64,000 nt of DNA from Alentia gelatinosa (lineage: Eukaryota; Annelida; Polychaeta; Phyllodocida; Polynoidae): positions 106,933,125-106,997,124 of the forward strand of contig OX465581.1 of NCBI GenBank assembly GCA_950022655.1, written 5' to 3'. Numbering within the stretch: the stretch's first letter is position 1; each line of letters begins with the position of its first letter. Positions 25,727-39,374 of this stretch are shown here, in pieces. Position numbers and translations under genes: made by a program. Below the pieces are notes generated by a model, which was not told the DNA's origin, did not search any database, and worked only from the letters and a program-made list of their open reading frames with translations.

Positions 25727-28700
25727 GTAAGCTTCTTTACTGAATCCATAAAAAATAACAACGAAAATAAATCATAAGCTTTCATTTAATCACATTACAC
25801 CTGTCAATGGACTACAGCATCAGGGAAGAAAAAAAGGACAACAGTCTAGTATACAGGTCCGCCAGGCCTTACAACAAGTGCGGCTGGCATCAGGAGTGGT
25901 GGAGGTCCCACTTCTGACGGATACAACAATGTGAATCGATGCTACATGTCTCAGGGACTTTGTTATTGTCTGCCGGCGACACCGACGATAGTCAGGCCTC
26001 GACACCTCCCTATTCACCGTGCCACTGTCTTGTAAAACAAGCGTTGCCGCCCGCTAAATACCCAACCGTCTTCCAAGGTGTTCTTGGAGATACAGCTGCC
26101 ACCAATGAATAAACACCGCTGAGACGCCCGGCGACCTGCCCAACCTGTCGTGGAAACAACGTTCAAATCTGTTGATAGTGCCTGCCACAAAACACGCCAC
26201 GCCGTCTGGTGGCAACTGTCTTCACTGCCAGCCAGATTACCCGTGATGCAACAGTAGCTCAGAGATTATGCAAACGGCTACTTGTCATACGATAAGAGGG
26301 CGAACAGGGTGGGTTAGTCTTGCCTGTAAGGGGGTTCTGACCGGCCTTGTTTATAGTTCATTATCTGGGGTCTAGGTCAGGGCTGCGCTGGCTGGCGTTG
26401 TCTGTGTGGCTTCGGTGTGGCTTCAACGGGCAGAGCGCTGGGGGAAAGGCGATCAGGTTGCCATGTGTTTTACTTGGCTATTAGCTACGTAACTGGCGCT
26501 AATTCCGGCGCCCAAATTGGCCATTAGTCGGTGGGCCTTCTGACAGTAATCTCCCGTCTTGTCTGTGCAGACCCGGGGGATTCTTCTACCCCACCCCCGT
26601 CCCACCCGCACCCAAACGGCCAACTCCATGTGGATAAGGATAACAATGATAATCACGCCTATGGAACATCTTGTCTTCCATTTCCCCAGCCATCGCCAGC
26701 TCTTGAAACATGGATGCGTCTTGAATATGTTAGCGAAGTGTCTTCGGTGTTGAATATTAGTGATAAGACTAATTAGACCCACCCGAGTACCTACCGAGCC
26801 GAAATTAACCGCTCGCTAAGCGCTTTGGGCCTCGGGTGGTGGTTAGGAGTGGGAGGTGGAGGCGGGAGGTTTTTATATAACGTTTATAATGAACACCTGC
26901 TTTCGACAAGGCGCGTGTGGTAAATGAGAATCACTCCGGACAGCAGGACACCAGCAAGGTGAGGCCAGCTGATCTAGCGATGCGTTAATGACGCCTCTAT
27001 TATGAAGTAGCCAACGGAGTACAGGTTGGTGGTCATAAGCCATGGAGAGACAGACGGACAGGGACAGGGAGCCTGCAAGGCTTAGAGCCGCTGGAGTGAA
27101 CAATAATCAGTAATGGCGATAGGGAGTGGGTCCGGCGGTAACGTTGTGTAAGCCGTCCTAGGGGGTAATGAGGAACAACACCCAAGGGCATGGAAAGCGT
27201 CATTTGACACTATTGGACAGGTGGACAGGGAACAGCTGTTGACCACCATCAAATGGCCAGTGGTCAGCAGAGGAGAGAGTGAATGGGTGTGGAGATTGGA
27301 AGTAGGAGGCGGTGGGTGAGGGAGTTCTCTACCCCATCAAGGACGAGAAGGCATGGGGGGAGGGGGAGGGGTAAGAACAATGGGCGTTAGGGAGAGAGGA
27401 GGGACTGGACTATTGCACGGGGCGGCGCCGTGATTACAGGCAACAAGTCAATGATGACACCCTCCATGTCACCTGCCGGCCCCTAGGGCGTCATGGATAC
27501 CACTCAGTAAACAATGGAGGCCAGGCGGGCAGATGCCCTTACAGGTACTCACCTACCAAAACACGGGCCTCTCCGTCCGGCCAGCGTGACACCGAGTGGG
27601 CAGTGGAGAGGTGTCGTTGGTAGTAGTAATAGAATCAGGAAATGATACAAGGCACTCTTCACTGCCTCCATTGTAAAGCAGAGCGTTTAATTAAGCTCCT
27701 AGATATATACGAGATGAGGTGGGGATATAGGTCCAATGGCCGCTTGGGGACGTGGTGTGGATGAGATTGGATAGGGGTATGGAGGAGGTGCTAGGAGGGG
27801 ATAGGGGAGGCTGGAGGGACAAGTGGGAAGGGCATGAAGCAGCTGGGGTCGGTGAAGGCTAGTGGAGGGTGGGTACGGAGGAGGGGGCAGGGACCGTGGA
27901 GGAGGTCTCGCCAAATGTCATGCGGTGGCCAGACCTCACCCCTACGGTCACCTGTCCCTGACATGGAGTGGCCCCGGCCCGGTCATGTCAGACCCCCGCG
28001 ACACGGCTGCCATTTGTAGCAGGAAATAGCCGGGCGGCGAGAGCACCAGCTGGATTTCCGTTAGGATTTTCGCCGCGACTGATTCTGGCCGTGATAAGAG
28101 AGCGCGGGCAAATTGAAAGCCCCGGCCGGCGGGGGCACGTCAGACGGCGGGCTGGCAGGTTGGCCATCGGGTGATCACGTTGCGGCATTAGAGTTATGGC
28201 CAGCTAATGCTGCCTACACGTCCGCTGGCTGTCAGGAGGTGGGCCCTGCTGACCCGCCCGGCCAGCCATCACCACCGGCATGGCTTCCCCCCTGGCTTCA
28301 CAACAGGAAGAGGCACAAGAGCCCGTCTGATCCTCCCTCTCCGGGCGGGCAAGAAATGGCCCACTATAAATGATGCAGTCACCGCGCTCCAACACGCCCC
28401 CCAGCTCCTCCTACCTCTATTGCCTGCTATACACCCCCTCACAACAACTCCTACCCAAGGCCAGCACCCGTGACCAGGACTTTGCCCCCTCTGCCAAGAT
28501 CATATCAGACCCTATAGATCTCCAGGGCGGCGCCTCAACTCCCCAGCCGTGACATGTGGGCCTGACCGAACTGTGTCAATGGAGAATGGAGGCAGGAGGG
28601 TCATAGAACTGGTGGTTCCACATCGAAACCTAGACTGTACAAGCACGTGTTAATGTAAAGTATAGGATTAGCGTAATTTCTGCCTTAATCCCCAAAACTG

Positions 28701-30562
28701 TAATTATAAAAAAGGGCATTGTAATAGACAAGGATAGATTCCCTCCGCTTGTCATTGTATTTGCCAAGAGCATGCGGTCTCCAGGAAGGATTTATTGAAT
28801 GCCATCCCAACATTGTGTCATCTGATGAGTGTGGTATTGGCCCAACCAACTTATCGCGACAGACCACTGTCCTACACGCACTATACCAGCATTGTGGGCG
28901 CCTGGAGTCCAGCCCCCCACCCCCAACAATTTGTAACATGTCCCACACGGTAGGGAGAAGCCCGGACTGGAAACTGCATCAATATTATCCCAGATTCCTC
29001 TAATGGCCAATAGAAGTTGGGGGTCTCTGGGGCCAACTGGCAGAGTGGCTTCTGGAATATGCCGTTCGCCAGGCCTGTGAGGCCCTTGATGCCTTCAGCA
29101 GTTATTACACTCTATATCATTAGTGTGCTCAGAGGGGACACCCATATCATATTGGCAGTGTGTGTCGGGGATGTTGTAACAATAAGGAACGTGCGTCCAC
29201 ATGTCAAAAGGCTAATTAAACCCCGAACGAGTGCCCATTGATGTACCACATAGTTATATATTCGCCATGTTATCATTCAAAAAAAAACCCACATCAGATA
29301 CAGTTAATTTTAAATCTTGGGCGACCATCAGGGTTTCGGTTCAAATTAACTTTTCAGATTTTGAAATATGTGTCAATTGATAGAGGCTCTCTACAATGTG
29401 ATGTAATTTATGGATGTTTGTATTGATATGAAAACAAAATCAGACCTTTCTCATCGAGGGGTGATTGGAAAACAAAACGCAATAAGGTAACTATTTATAA
29501 GTTAGCTTATACATGAGAAGGTGGGATGGATTTAACTGTGCATAAATTCGATGCATCGGTACATGTAATCATTCTAAACTATATAATAGTTGGGCATGTA
29601 TCCATTAACAAACGGTATAATGTGTATCTCCAAGAAATATCCAACAACATGGGCTCGGAAAACATTTATACATCATTGATTTCCTTGATTTGTAGTTTAC
29701 CTGGACAACCAAGGTAGGACTCAGCCGTACTTTGGAAGTATGTTATTCATTGTTGTCTACCCTTCGTATTTGCTTTGTATCTTGGTTGTGAAAACCTAAA
29801 GCCAGTCGCTGTGCTTCGGTAGCGGATCCTGTACTAACCTATCTTCCCGTGTAATACTATATCTATATATACCTCCTGGGTTATATAAACTTTATATACT
29901 ACCTGCGGACACCCCAAGTGGGTATTACTTTGAGTGGCTTCTTCTTTTTCGTTCTCCATATACTAATCCTTTTATTTTGTTAAGATAGATAACATACGTG
30001 TATGCGTATTGGGAGGGGGAATGGGGTGCTTTGGGAAGACGGGGAGGGGTATGTGTTGATGATATCCTCATAGATGTGTACATTCCTACAAATGCTGTTG
30101 TTCAATCCAGTCCATAGTTACGACACTGTTGTATCTGCCCTGTATCTATATATCTATTGAGTAAATCGTGTTTGTGTTATGTCATATAGTCTGTCTGTTC
30201 CCGAGCGCACGTTTCCCTTCTACACAGAACACCAATAGTCAGAGTTCCTCCACAAATACCCATCCTTCTTTTGTTTCTATCTATTAAAAACCCTCAAGTA
30301 GGCTAAAAACAGAGACAGTGCTTGGTTAATGAGTCATTTAAACTAGATCTGGGTTTATTGTCGAAGCGGCCGACCAACGTGGTGTGAAATTGGCCCACTC
30401 CGCGCTGCCAACGTCAAAACACCTATTGATCTAACTGGCTGAATTAATGCAAATATGGTAGCCCCGGAATCAATATATAGAACCTGTCTCTAGGGATTAC
30501 CCAGAACAAGTCACACATAAAAGAATCTCATTTGTGATAAGATTCCAGCAGTGGCGAGAGGA

Positions 30563-30577
30563 GGGGGGGGGGGGGGG
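30563..30577. repeat. Poly-G run, 15 bases
   Basis: An uninterrupted G15 run on the + strand in the last Meis intron. Confidence 0.97.
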
Positions 30578-31857
30578 TCGGGGAAATCACTGCTCCCCCT
30601 CACTCCCACACACACCTCGCCAAAGACGAGATCGCGGAAAATGAAGGGAAGGGATGCGCACAAAAACACAACACCATCGCCTGTAAATAAATCATGGAGC
30701 AGTTTTGTCTTTTTTTTATCAGAATGTTCAGGCGGCAATGAGGGTAAAATACTGACGATCGTGGGTACGGGCGTGTTTGAAGGAAGTCGAAAAAAGGTGT
30801 TAGTGACACCGGAGAATGGAAGGGTGGGGTGGGGGAGTAGGGCATTGGGAGAAAAGTCATGGCTGTGATGTGTGGGGTGAAGTAAGAGAGAAGAGGGATA
30901 TTATATGTTGCAGGGTGGCACACCGCACCCACAGAGCTGTATCTGTGTCCCACATGTACGTCATCTAGCCACCGGTGAGGTATGGTTGCGAAGGGTAGGT
31001 GATGTGGTTGTGGGTGGAAAGCAGGGGGCTGAGGAGAGGGTGTCTGTACATTGTATTGGCTGTCATGTGGTTGGCAGGGTACACGGATCCGGACAACGGT
31101 CGGTCGGGATACTGGTTCAGTGTACGATATGTCCATCCTTTATATGATCGTCTTACTTCATAATAAATAGCCATCTGTAAGACAGGAAATCCCTGTATAG
31201 TTCTTATATTATACACAACCGCACTATTGAGTCATTAGTGTCGCTCCCACCGGGTAAAAAAAAAACATGACACCGGACGTCCCCCAGACCGGGTTGCTAA
31301 CCGTCTGGCCGGACGCCGTCACGCCGGGCAGGGTGACGGGAGATGCGGGGAGGTCCTGCCGTCGCCGGGGGTCCCTCCTCCCCCCTTTTCTAACAGACAA
31401 AAAAGGCTCCCTCTCACCCAAACACTCCTTTGTGGCCCTCTTCTTTCAGCCACTTGTGGTCGGTGCCCCAGCGCGTTGGGCGCCATTGACGCTCGAGTGA
31501 CGAGAGAGAAAACGAGAGAGGCGACCAGAGGGCCCTGTCTTTTCCCTCGCTGCGATATCAAACAAAATGGTGCCACTTGAATTCGAGCGACTGAGAGGGC
31601 AGGCGAATTCTCAGCATTGTCCGTGGAGGAGGTGTCGGTGTTGGACTGTGACAATAGAGGAGGCCAGCCTTCGACCACCCACTGTAGTCAGGGGGACGGC
31701 GGGAGGGACGGCCGACTGGGCCCGCGGTGTGCAGCGCGGTGAACTTGACACCTGACGAAATCGGCATGATGATGCCCCCCGTAAAGTTAATCACCATTAC
31801 CTGCGCAGGGGCTGGGGACCGCTGAGTGTCCTCAGCACCACTCACCCCACCTGACTT

Positions 31858-31930
31858 CACCACCACCACCACCCCCCGCCCCCCAGCTAGTACTACCACC
31901 ACCATCACTGCTACTACCGCCACCACCACA
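31858..31930. repeat. CCA/ACC-rich imperfect trinucleotide tract
   Basis: Two CCA blocks flank a C-rich core. The minus-strand Gly/Val frame across it is a repeat artefact. Confidence 0.75.
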
Positions 31931-34103
31931 AATGACTGATGAACAAAAAAAAGGAGTGCGTTGGAAAAGGGAGGGGAGGAGCGAGAGAAAAAGCTCTGCT
32001 GGAGCCACGCCGAAGAATATTGATTTAACAGTCAATTTAATTAAGAAGGCTTAGGGGGATTTTGCATTTCCTCGGCTGCGCTCTTGCCATTTCTTAATTT
32101 GGTGGAGAAATATCAATTGGAAAACAAGCGACGAGAGTCGGCATTTTTCTCCAGTGGACAAGGGGTCTGACCGAAGATGGGGGCGGAGACTGGTCGTTTT
32201 ACCTCTCAAAATAAAGTAACTTCAACCAGATCCACCACACCTGTCTGTGTGCACAGTTTGGATCTTCTCATCAGCATACAGTGTGGGTTTCTTAGTATGC
32301 CCTGCCACCACCGCCACCATCACCACCCCACCCCACACACTCCCTCCCTCCCTCCTTCCCCCACACAACCACCCCCTGGAGCTGAGGACATCGGCGATAC
32401 TACGCCGGAGAATCAAATGACAGGTGTAGTTTTGATAATTGCAGCCCGCGCCACGACCGGACAGGTAAAAGGCGAACCATAAAGGAATGCGAAGAGGGGA
32501 CCCCCCGAATAAGCACCCCCTACTCCCCACCAGTCGGTATAGTGTAGTCTTCCGTGGGGTTTGAGGTAGGCTGCTGGAGGGCTATAGGTAGGGTGGGTTG
32601 CTAAGGCGGGAAGGGGGTGGCTTTGTGTGATGGGCGGGGGTGGAGGGGAGTGGTAGGAGGTAAAATCCACAGAGTGCTGGCCTCTATGGTGTGGGAGTAA
32701 TGGTGCATGGAGACAACCATGTCTCCTGTAGAACCCAATGTGGCCCGGCCGGGACCGCGGCTCTATACCGTTAATGTGAGCCCGCTGCAGGCCCCCCTCG
32801 CCCCCTGCCGACCTCTAACCCTCTTGATCAGTGACTAGAAACACCACAGCCAGGTGAGACGGCCAGGTAGACGCAAATCACCACGCTCCGGGGGTAGGAG
32901 AGAGACGAGGGGGTATGCGGTTAAAGGGTGGGAGTGTGTGAGGGGCGGGGGCTGGAGGTGGGGTCGCGGGGAGGTGTAGGGGATGCGTGACTTGAACTTT
33001 GGCGTTTGGTATACACCATGCACCTGCACGCTAACATAGAAAGGGAGGCTCGTGTAAGCCCGCGGGGAATGAGCTAAAAAATATATACATTGAAAAAAAG
33101 GGTAGAATAATTTTTTTTTTCTATTTTCTTTTTCTCGGTTGGCGTTGCTGGGGCTAGAGGCGAGGGAAAGAAGGCCTTATGCAGGTTATCATATACCCCC
33201 CCCCAATTCACCCATCTCCTCACGCAACGGTATAGATGGTATTTCTAGCTGACAGGAAATACCGAGGTGCGCAAATGCATACCGGGAGGTCCTGTTGTGA
33301 CCGGAACTCCAGCTGGTGCTATATTGGTCTTGATATAGCACGCCGGGGTGTATAGCGTAAGGGCGAGTGGGAAAACTACAAAAGGGCAGCTGTGGGCTCG
33401 CAGGTCTGATGCACTCCATGTGGCCGTTCCCTCGTCCATGGCCGGGCCATGATCAAAAGCAGGCCCCAGTACCTGCACCTAATGAGCGCATCTTACGACA
33501 AAACCATCAATAACGCACAAACGACGCCCAGAAAAACAATCTGTGCGCCATCGATGGCAGATCTACCGGCGAGGAATCCGGCGGCCTGGGTTGCTCGTCG
33601 GGGGCGGGAGGAAGAGAAGGGGGTGGTATAGCAGTACCCAGGAGGAGCGATACGGAGTAAGAGGGTAGGAGGTGAGGTGAGGGCGCCGTGGAGGTGGGGT
33701 AGAGAGGCAAGAAGTCACGGAAACAGATGTAGGTTCAGAAGCAGGGATCCATCATTATTTGGGAGCGGACTTCACACGTTGAGAGGCCGTGACGAGATGC
33801 AGACCCGGGCGGGCAATAGCTTCTCCCCGGCACCTGGTATAGATCTCCTGCCCTGGGCCTCGACACGGTGGGAGGTAAGGCTCACAGCACCGCCAATCAA
33901 AACAGCCCCGTCGCCTCCAAAAAATAAACAAATTTCTTCCAATTTAATTTCTTTGATAAAAGCAGATCCACTCTGGGTGGCGGTGCATGGGAGCAGCTCC
34001 GAGCAGCCCTGGAGTTGCGGGAGGAGCAGATGAAGAGCAGCTTGGTCTTCCGTGCGTAAACGCTACAGGATTGCATACATATTGTAGCAGAGTAACTGCC
34101 CCA

Positions 34104-34128
<25 letters not shown>
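34104..34128. repeat. (TA)n microsatellite
   Basis: A 25-bp perfect alternating AT run in the last intron. Confidence 0.97.
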
Positions 34129-34134
<6 letters not shown>

Positions 34135-34870
34135 CAGCCGTTTATATGACGACTGATAAAGGGGCAGCCTGACCTTACCCCTGCCCTGGAGGAAGTCCCA
34201 AGTGCTATAGTCGCCCGGAGGTGATGACCTAGATATGACAACTTTGATCCGTGCGGACGGACAGCTCACAGGAGGGTTTGATCCGCGGCCAGGCCTCTCC
34301 GGTCGGTGCGCCACATCAAGGCATCCAGGGGGTGAGGCTGGGGGTACGTCCCACCCCTCCAACCCTGCCCCCCACCCTTCTGCCCAGCGCGTCCATCAGG
34401 TTCACCCCGCCTGTCCTGCCCTGTTAGTCCGGCCAGGCCGCAAGGTCCAGATAAGGTTGACATGGCTGATGACACGGCCTTTGTGGGTTCACTCATGTCC
34501 TTCACCCCCGAACTCCTCCAGGTTTTATCGGCGGCCCGTGTCCCGCCGTCCCTCCGCCCTGTGGCCAGATGCGATTACGGCCGGCGGGGGTGGCGTTATG
34601 ATTGACCTTTTTTTTCGCAGTTCAATAGGAAGTAATAATGTTCATGATTGTGGCAGCCGCTAGGGGTCGTTGAGGGCGCCCCGGGGGCAGTCTTTGTGTA
34701 TTTGGTCCCTCGACTACTGACGTAACTATTAGACCGCGCGAGGTCGGGTCCTCCCAAAACCCCATACCAACTCCCGTCCTATAACCCCAGCGACCCTTAT
34801 ATTTCACCCCTGATGCGAATTTCAGGGTAATTAGTGCTGCATTCTATTACAGCCTGGATCCCGAAGCTCG

Positions 34871-34883
34871 CGACCTCTGACCT
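34871..34883 (-). promoter_or_regulatory. DR1-like nuclear-receptor site
   Basis: On the minus strand this reads AGGTCA-G-AGGTCG, a direct repeat with 1-bp spacing of the kind bound by RXR heterodimers, HNF4 and COUP-TF. The second half-site has one deviation. Confidence 0.45.
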
Positions 34884-35451
34884 CCCACCGTGCAATCGGC
34901 GTGGCCATCGATGGTCACGTGAGCGTCGGGCATGCGCAGAGGCCTTTGTTGGTGCCACAAAATATGAACCTGCCTGACAGTTTGTGTAATTTCTACTGCC
35001 ATAAAAGCGGGCAGGGGCCAGGCATAAATCCGTGCCCCTTCGCCGCCCCTTTCACCTCCTGCGTAAGGGAAGCCGGGCAATCACATGCCATCCTCCCCCT
35101 CAAATGGTCAAATGCATATTTCATATTGGCACACACCCCAGCGAGCCTCGCCCCACGTCCTGTGCCCATGCAGCGCCGATGCTATATATTAACTGCACTT
35201 GAATTCTTTTTTCCTTAGTTTTATTCACCTTTGCCCGACTCCTCGGCCCCACCCTGACCCATCAACCCCACACTCCTAAAGATCTGTTCACCCCACTGCC
35301 CGTCAACCTCCAGTGCTGCCTGTAGCGCCCGGAGAGGCTGGAGGAGGTGAATGTGGGAGCCATGTACGTGTCTGCTGAGGACCTGCTGTAGTAGGGGTGA
35401 TGGAAGGGGTAGATAGCAGGGGATGGGGTTGGGGTGGGTAGGCGTGCGCCT

Positions 35452-35464
35452 TGACCTCTGACCC
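35452..35464 (-). promoter_or_regulatory. DR1 nuclear-receptor site
   Basis: On the minus strand this reads GGGTCA-G-AGGTCA, a perfect DR1. A single AGGTCA half-site follows on the + strand at 35479-35484. It lies about 160 bp before the intronic CpG island. Confidence 0.5.
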
Positions 35465-35619
35465 GGCTCCGTAATCGGAGGTCAGCCTTGTGACGGGCGG
35501 TGGCGCGCTCTGTCGGGCTGTAGGTGCGCCATCCCACACTCCCTACCCTCCTATTGTTACATCAACCATAACAATAACAGCCGCCATCATCGACCACCAA
35601 TAAAAACCCTTTCACTACA

Positions 35620-35870
35620 GGTGTCGGCCTCGCGTGTCAAGGCGCCGTCCCCGCCCGGCCCATCGCCGGCTGGGCGTCCGACTTAGCGCCCCCACCGAGG
35701 GCCGGGCGCGAACATGGCGACTGCGCCCGACGGCCGTGACCTTCACCGATGTCCGATGGCCGCCACCCGGCGCGGTTCCCGCCGACCCCAGTAAAGTACA
35801 GTCGGGTCGGGTGACGTCGTCACCGCCGCCGCGCCGACCTATGCAGCCACTGATCTGCCGGCATATTCCC
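35620..35870. promoter_or_regulatory. Intronic CpG island with CRE-like dyad
   Basis: A compact, very CpG-rich block within the last Meis intron. It contains AACATGGCGA (35711-35720, YY1-like on the + strand) and the dyad GGTGACG-T-CGTCACC (35810-35824), which holds an ATF/CREB-type TGACGTCG core. These features resemble a promoter or an orphan CpG-island enhancer. The 85- and 99-codon frames across it show no family motif. Confidence 0.45.
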
Positions 35871-38800
35871 TGCCAGAATAGAGGTTTATGATCGTTGGTC
35901 GGGGAAGAAGACATCAGGGCGTGGGTGGGGGAGGGTCAGACTGGCGGTGTTGTGTGGGGGAGGTGTTGGGGGTCCAGTAGGGCTCCGCCAGCCAGCAGTG
36001 GCTTCCTCACTCGGCGCTAACCGCCCGAGATGGCTTCTAACAACGAGGTCTTAAGAAAGGGCCATAAATCTGTCAGAGCCCACCGTTGCGTTTTAGTAGC
36101 GGGCCAAAACCAGAAAGGCCGACGTTGGAACTAAATAGAAAACGGGTATCATCAACAATGAATCATTTCACTCGGAATGAAAAAGAACCACCTTTGTTAT
36201 GGAAAAATGTATTCCTCTTTTTCGATGACATCCCATTATGGCAGGAGGCAAAAAAAATAGGTAGGCATCGTTAGTTATGTAATTACAAATTTCCCTGATT
36301 TGTCAATGTCTTTTTAAACAGTCACCAAAGAGACAAATGTGTATGTATTATCATGCGCATACACCTGTTCGGCTCGTATCGGTCGTCTTGACAAAAAGAC
36401 GAGACCGGCACAGGAATACATTAAATTGTGTTGGGAATAATTCAATGGGGTTCGTAGCAGAGCTAACAATTTCTAGTTCCCAGGGAATTCTTCTCATTAG
36501 GCATTGCCCTTTTGCCTGCGGCGTCGAGACACCTCATTGGCGGAAACAAGTCGAATCAGCGTTCAGGCTCGGCCAACAATGGAAACACGGGCATTAAAAA
36601 TGTAGAAACCCTGCTGTTCCCGATAGCGGTCTTTGTGCGCGCGCAGCCAAGGGAAAATACCTCACAAAATCTCGTATTCATTAATTAAAACTGCAGACAG
36701 CGCCCGTAGCGGGAGGTGCCAGAAGCAAGGGTCACAACAACTTGTGAAGTTGCGGCATGCCGACTACATGGTGCCAAGATTACTGGCACTGTCCCCGCTC
36801 AGAATTGGGGAACAATACAACTGCCCTAATCAGTCAGAAGCCACAAAAAGATCAATCGCTAGGACTGCTATTTTGCCGCCAAAGGAAGTGGCTTGAACAC
36901 CCTCTGTCCCAAGGGTAAACCATCGACTAGTCTTTAATGGGGAGGAGGCTCTTTGAGTAACGATGTAATGCCAATATCTTACTCTTCTGAGGGAAAGGCG
37001 TTTAGAGTCAGACACGCCTAGTGCGGAAATAATACGATTTACTATGGTTATCTCCTATTCAAAGATACATACATGTATATATATTTATATCTATGATATG
37101 TATAGATATATTTCATTATTACCAGATCGTAGAAACATTAGAATCAAATTATCCTCCCATCTTGTTCTCAATCTGAATAACCATGCCATTTCAATTATGT
37201 ATGGCAGAGGAAAACACCAGAATAAGAAGAACACACGGAGTTGTTTAGCGGAAATGTGTAGCTTCTTCTATATCAAGCCTATCTTGGTGATCCTAGAGTA
37301 GGTGGTGGTAGTAGGGGTGGGGATAATCGATTAGTATTCCGACTAGAGTGCAGAGCACACCTCCAAAGTGATATAAAGCGGCGGAAGGAGGCTAGTTGTG
37401 ACCATTCGGAGATCAGAGCAGCGTTGCGCATTGATTGTCCGCCCGCTGGAGTGCTAATGTCCTCCTGTGTGGCTTCCTCCAGGGCCCCGCGCCCGACCAG
37501 GGGCCGTGTGTGGCCAACAACAAGCTCAGCCATGCATGGACCCCTGGCCGGCCCCCGTGCGCAGTCCCTACTCTCAGTCCGTATATTAGTCCCCGCACTT
37601 GAAAGTCGTAGTGGTCAGATCACAGCTCGAGTTATGAGCCTCCAACGGCCGATCACGTCGTCTCGCTCTGGCCATTGCGCCAATCATTTCCATTTCAACT
37701 CCTCCCGGCCCTGAGCATTGAAAAGCCATCAGAAAAATTTGCTACTCCTCTCCCCAACTCCCCTACCCCAACCCTCCCCATCGCCAATTTACCAACCCAC
37801 CCGCACTGGGTGTGAGTGGGCGGATGAGTAGGCGCTTGGAGGAATAGGACGGAGGAGTAGAGGGAGGAGGGTGTAAGGAAGGGCTGGGAGCTGAATAGTG
37901 TGCCCCTATGAGCCGGAGAGTGGGAATGCAGGGTGGTTGACCGGTGGTGGGTCGAGCGTGGGGTGGTGGAGAATATTGATGGTCTTGAAGGCAGTTTTGA
38001 CCAACATGATTTGGCCGGCTCCTATATCGTGAATTGGCCACCATTGCTGATTGAATCCCGATGTAACGTCCGCGGCTACAATCACTTAATAAGCGCAACT
38101 CGCGCCCAGATGAGAGCTGCAGAAACCCAATGAGCCGCCGCAGTTGGTCATTGCATTAAAGGGGACTCTCGGCGCATTATTGGGACAAATTGGCATTGTT
38201 TTGGGCTTTATATGGCCAGCACGTAAGGTTTTGATAGCATTAACTTAGTCGGCGTGCTGATGGCCGAGCCACTCTGCCCGATGAAGTGCGCCTTTATGGC
38301 ACGGGTCCGTCGTACGCATGCGCACTGCCCCGCCCAACCCACCGGCTCAAGAATACCATTGCATTAAATGCAGCCATGATCACTTTAGGATGGCCAAAGA
38401 AGATTGCTTCGCCGCCGCACTCTGGGGCCAAACAGGCCTTCATACCACTATAGATCGCGTCTAAATAGGATTCCATGCAATCTTGGATTGCTCGCCACCG
38501 AAAGCTCGTTTGCCTGATAGAAAATTACGTTTGCCAATTATTTCAGTAGAATTGACAAAGAGCCGCGCGGGCGTCTTTAAGTTGAGATGAGGCAGTGAGA
38601 GTTTCATCAGTGAGGGGGAGAACCATACTCCCCTCCCCACCTCCCATCCCACAACCACCCACCTCCCGGTTGTGAAGAGAGAAATTAATATAGACTCGTT
38701 TGGCTGGTCAGCTGATGGATTGGTTCGACCGATAGGCACAGCCTCTGAACCCTGCATAGTTGCTCGGGTCAGTTGGATGTAAGAGGAGTTGCTCATTCTA

Positions 38801-39308
38801 ACCTGCTCGTGCAGCGAAGCCGGGACCCGTAGAATAGAGGCTGCAGCCCAGCTGATTTCCTAACACTGTATTCCGTAGCGCCACATGGAGAGAGAGGCGA
38901 TATAATTGATTGGATTCGGTATGTCTATTTTTTTTTCCTTTTCTGTAATATACTTCAATGAAACTCATCATCGGCACACTATGGGGGTAATTATATCAGA
39001 GTATAGATAAGTTAAATGCATTCAGAGACCTCTGACATTTTGTTATCCTCTGAGAAGATCCTATCTGAATAATTGTAACTGTTTGCTATCGAGTTAGATC
39101 TGGAAGATAGGTCAACGGAATTATCCCATAAAGGAGACGTCCCTGTAGCACAAAGTTTAAAGATGATAAATATAGCCCTACTCTCTCTCTCTCTAACCAC
39201 CCCATCACAACCCACACGACCACCACAAATAATTGTCTTCTTTATTGAGACAGTTTTAGTATTCTGATATGGTCTTGGAATTTCAAGAGAAACTTTTTAG
39301 TCTGCCCT

Positions 39309-39374
39309 TCTTAAAGTTGAGAGTTGTCTCAGTTGTTTCGAAATGTGTTTCTTAAAGTTGAGGATTGTCTTAGT
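39309..39374. repeat. Two diverged 25-bp direct repeats
   Basis: Copies at 39309-39333 and 39350-39374 start 41 bp apart and share TCTTAAAGTTGAG, then two changed bases, then TTGTCT and AGT with one more change. Confidence 0.85.

Noticed and set aside
36380..36407. Small hairpin CGGTCGTCTT with AAGACGAGACCG
   Set aside because: Six to ten paired bases with a bulge. This size is expected by chance in 64 kb.
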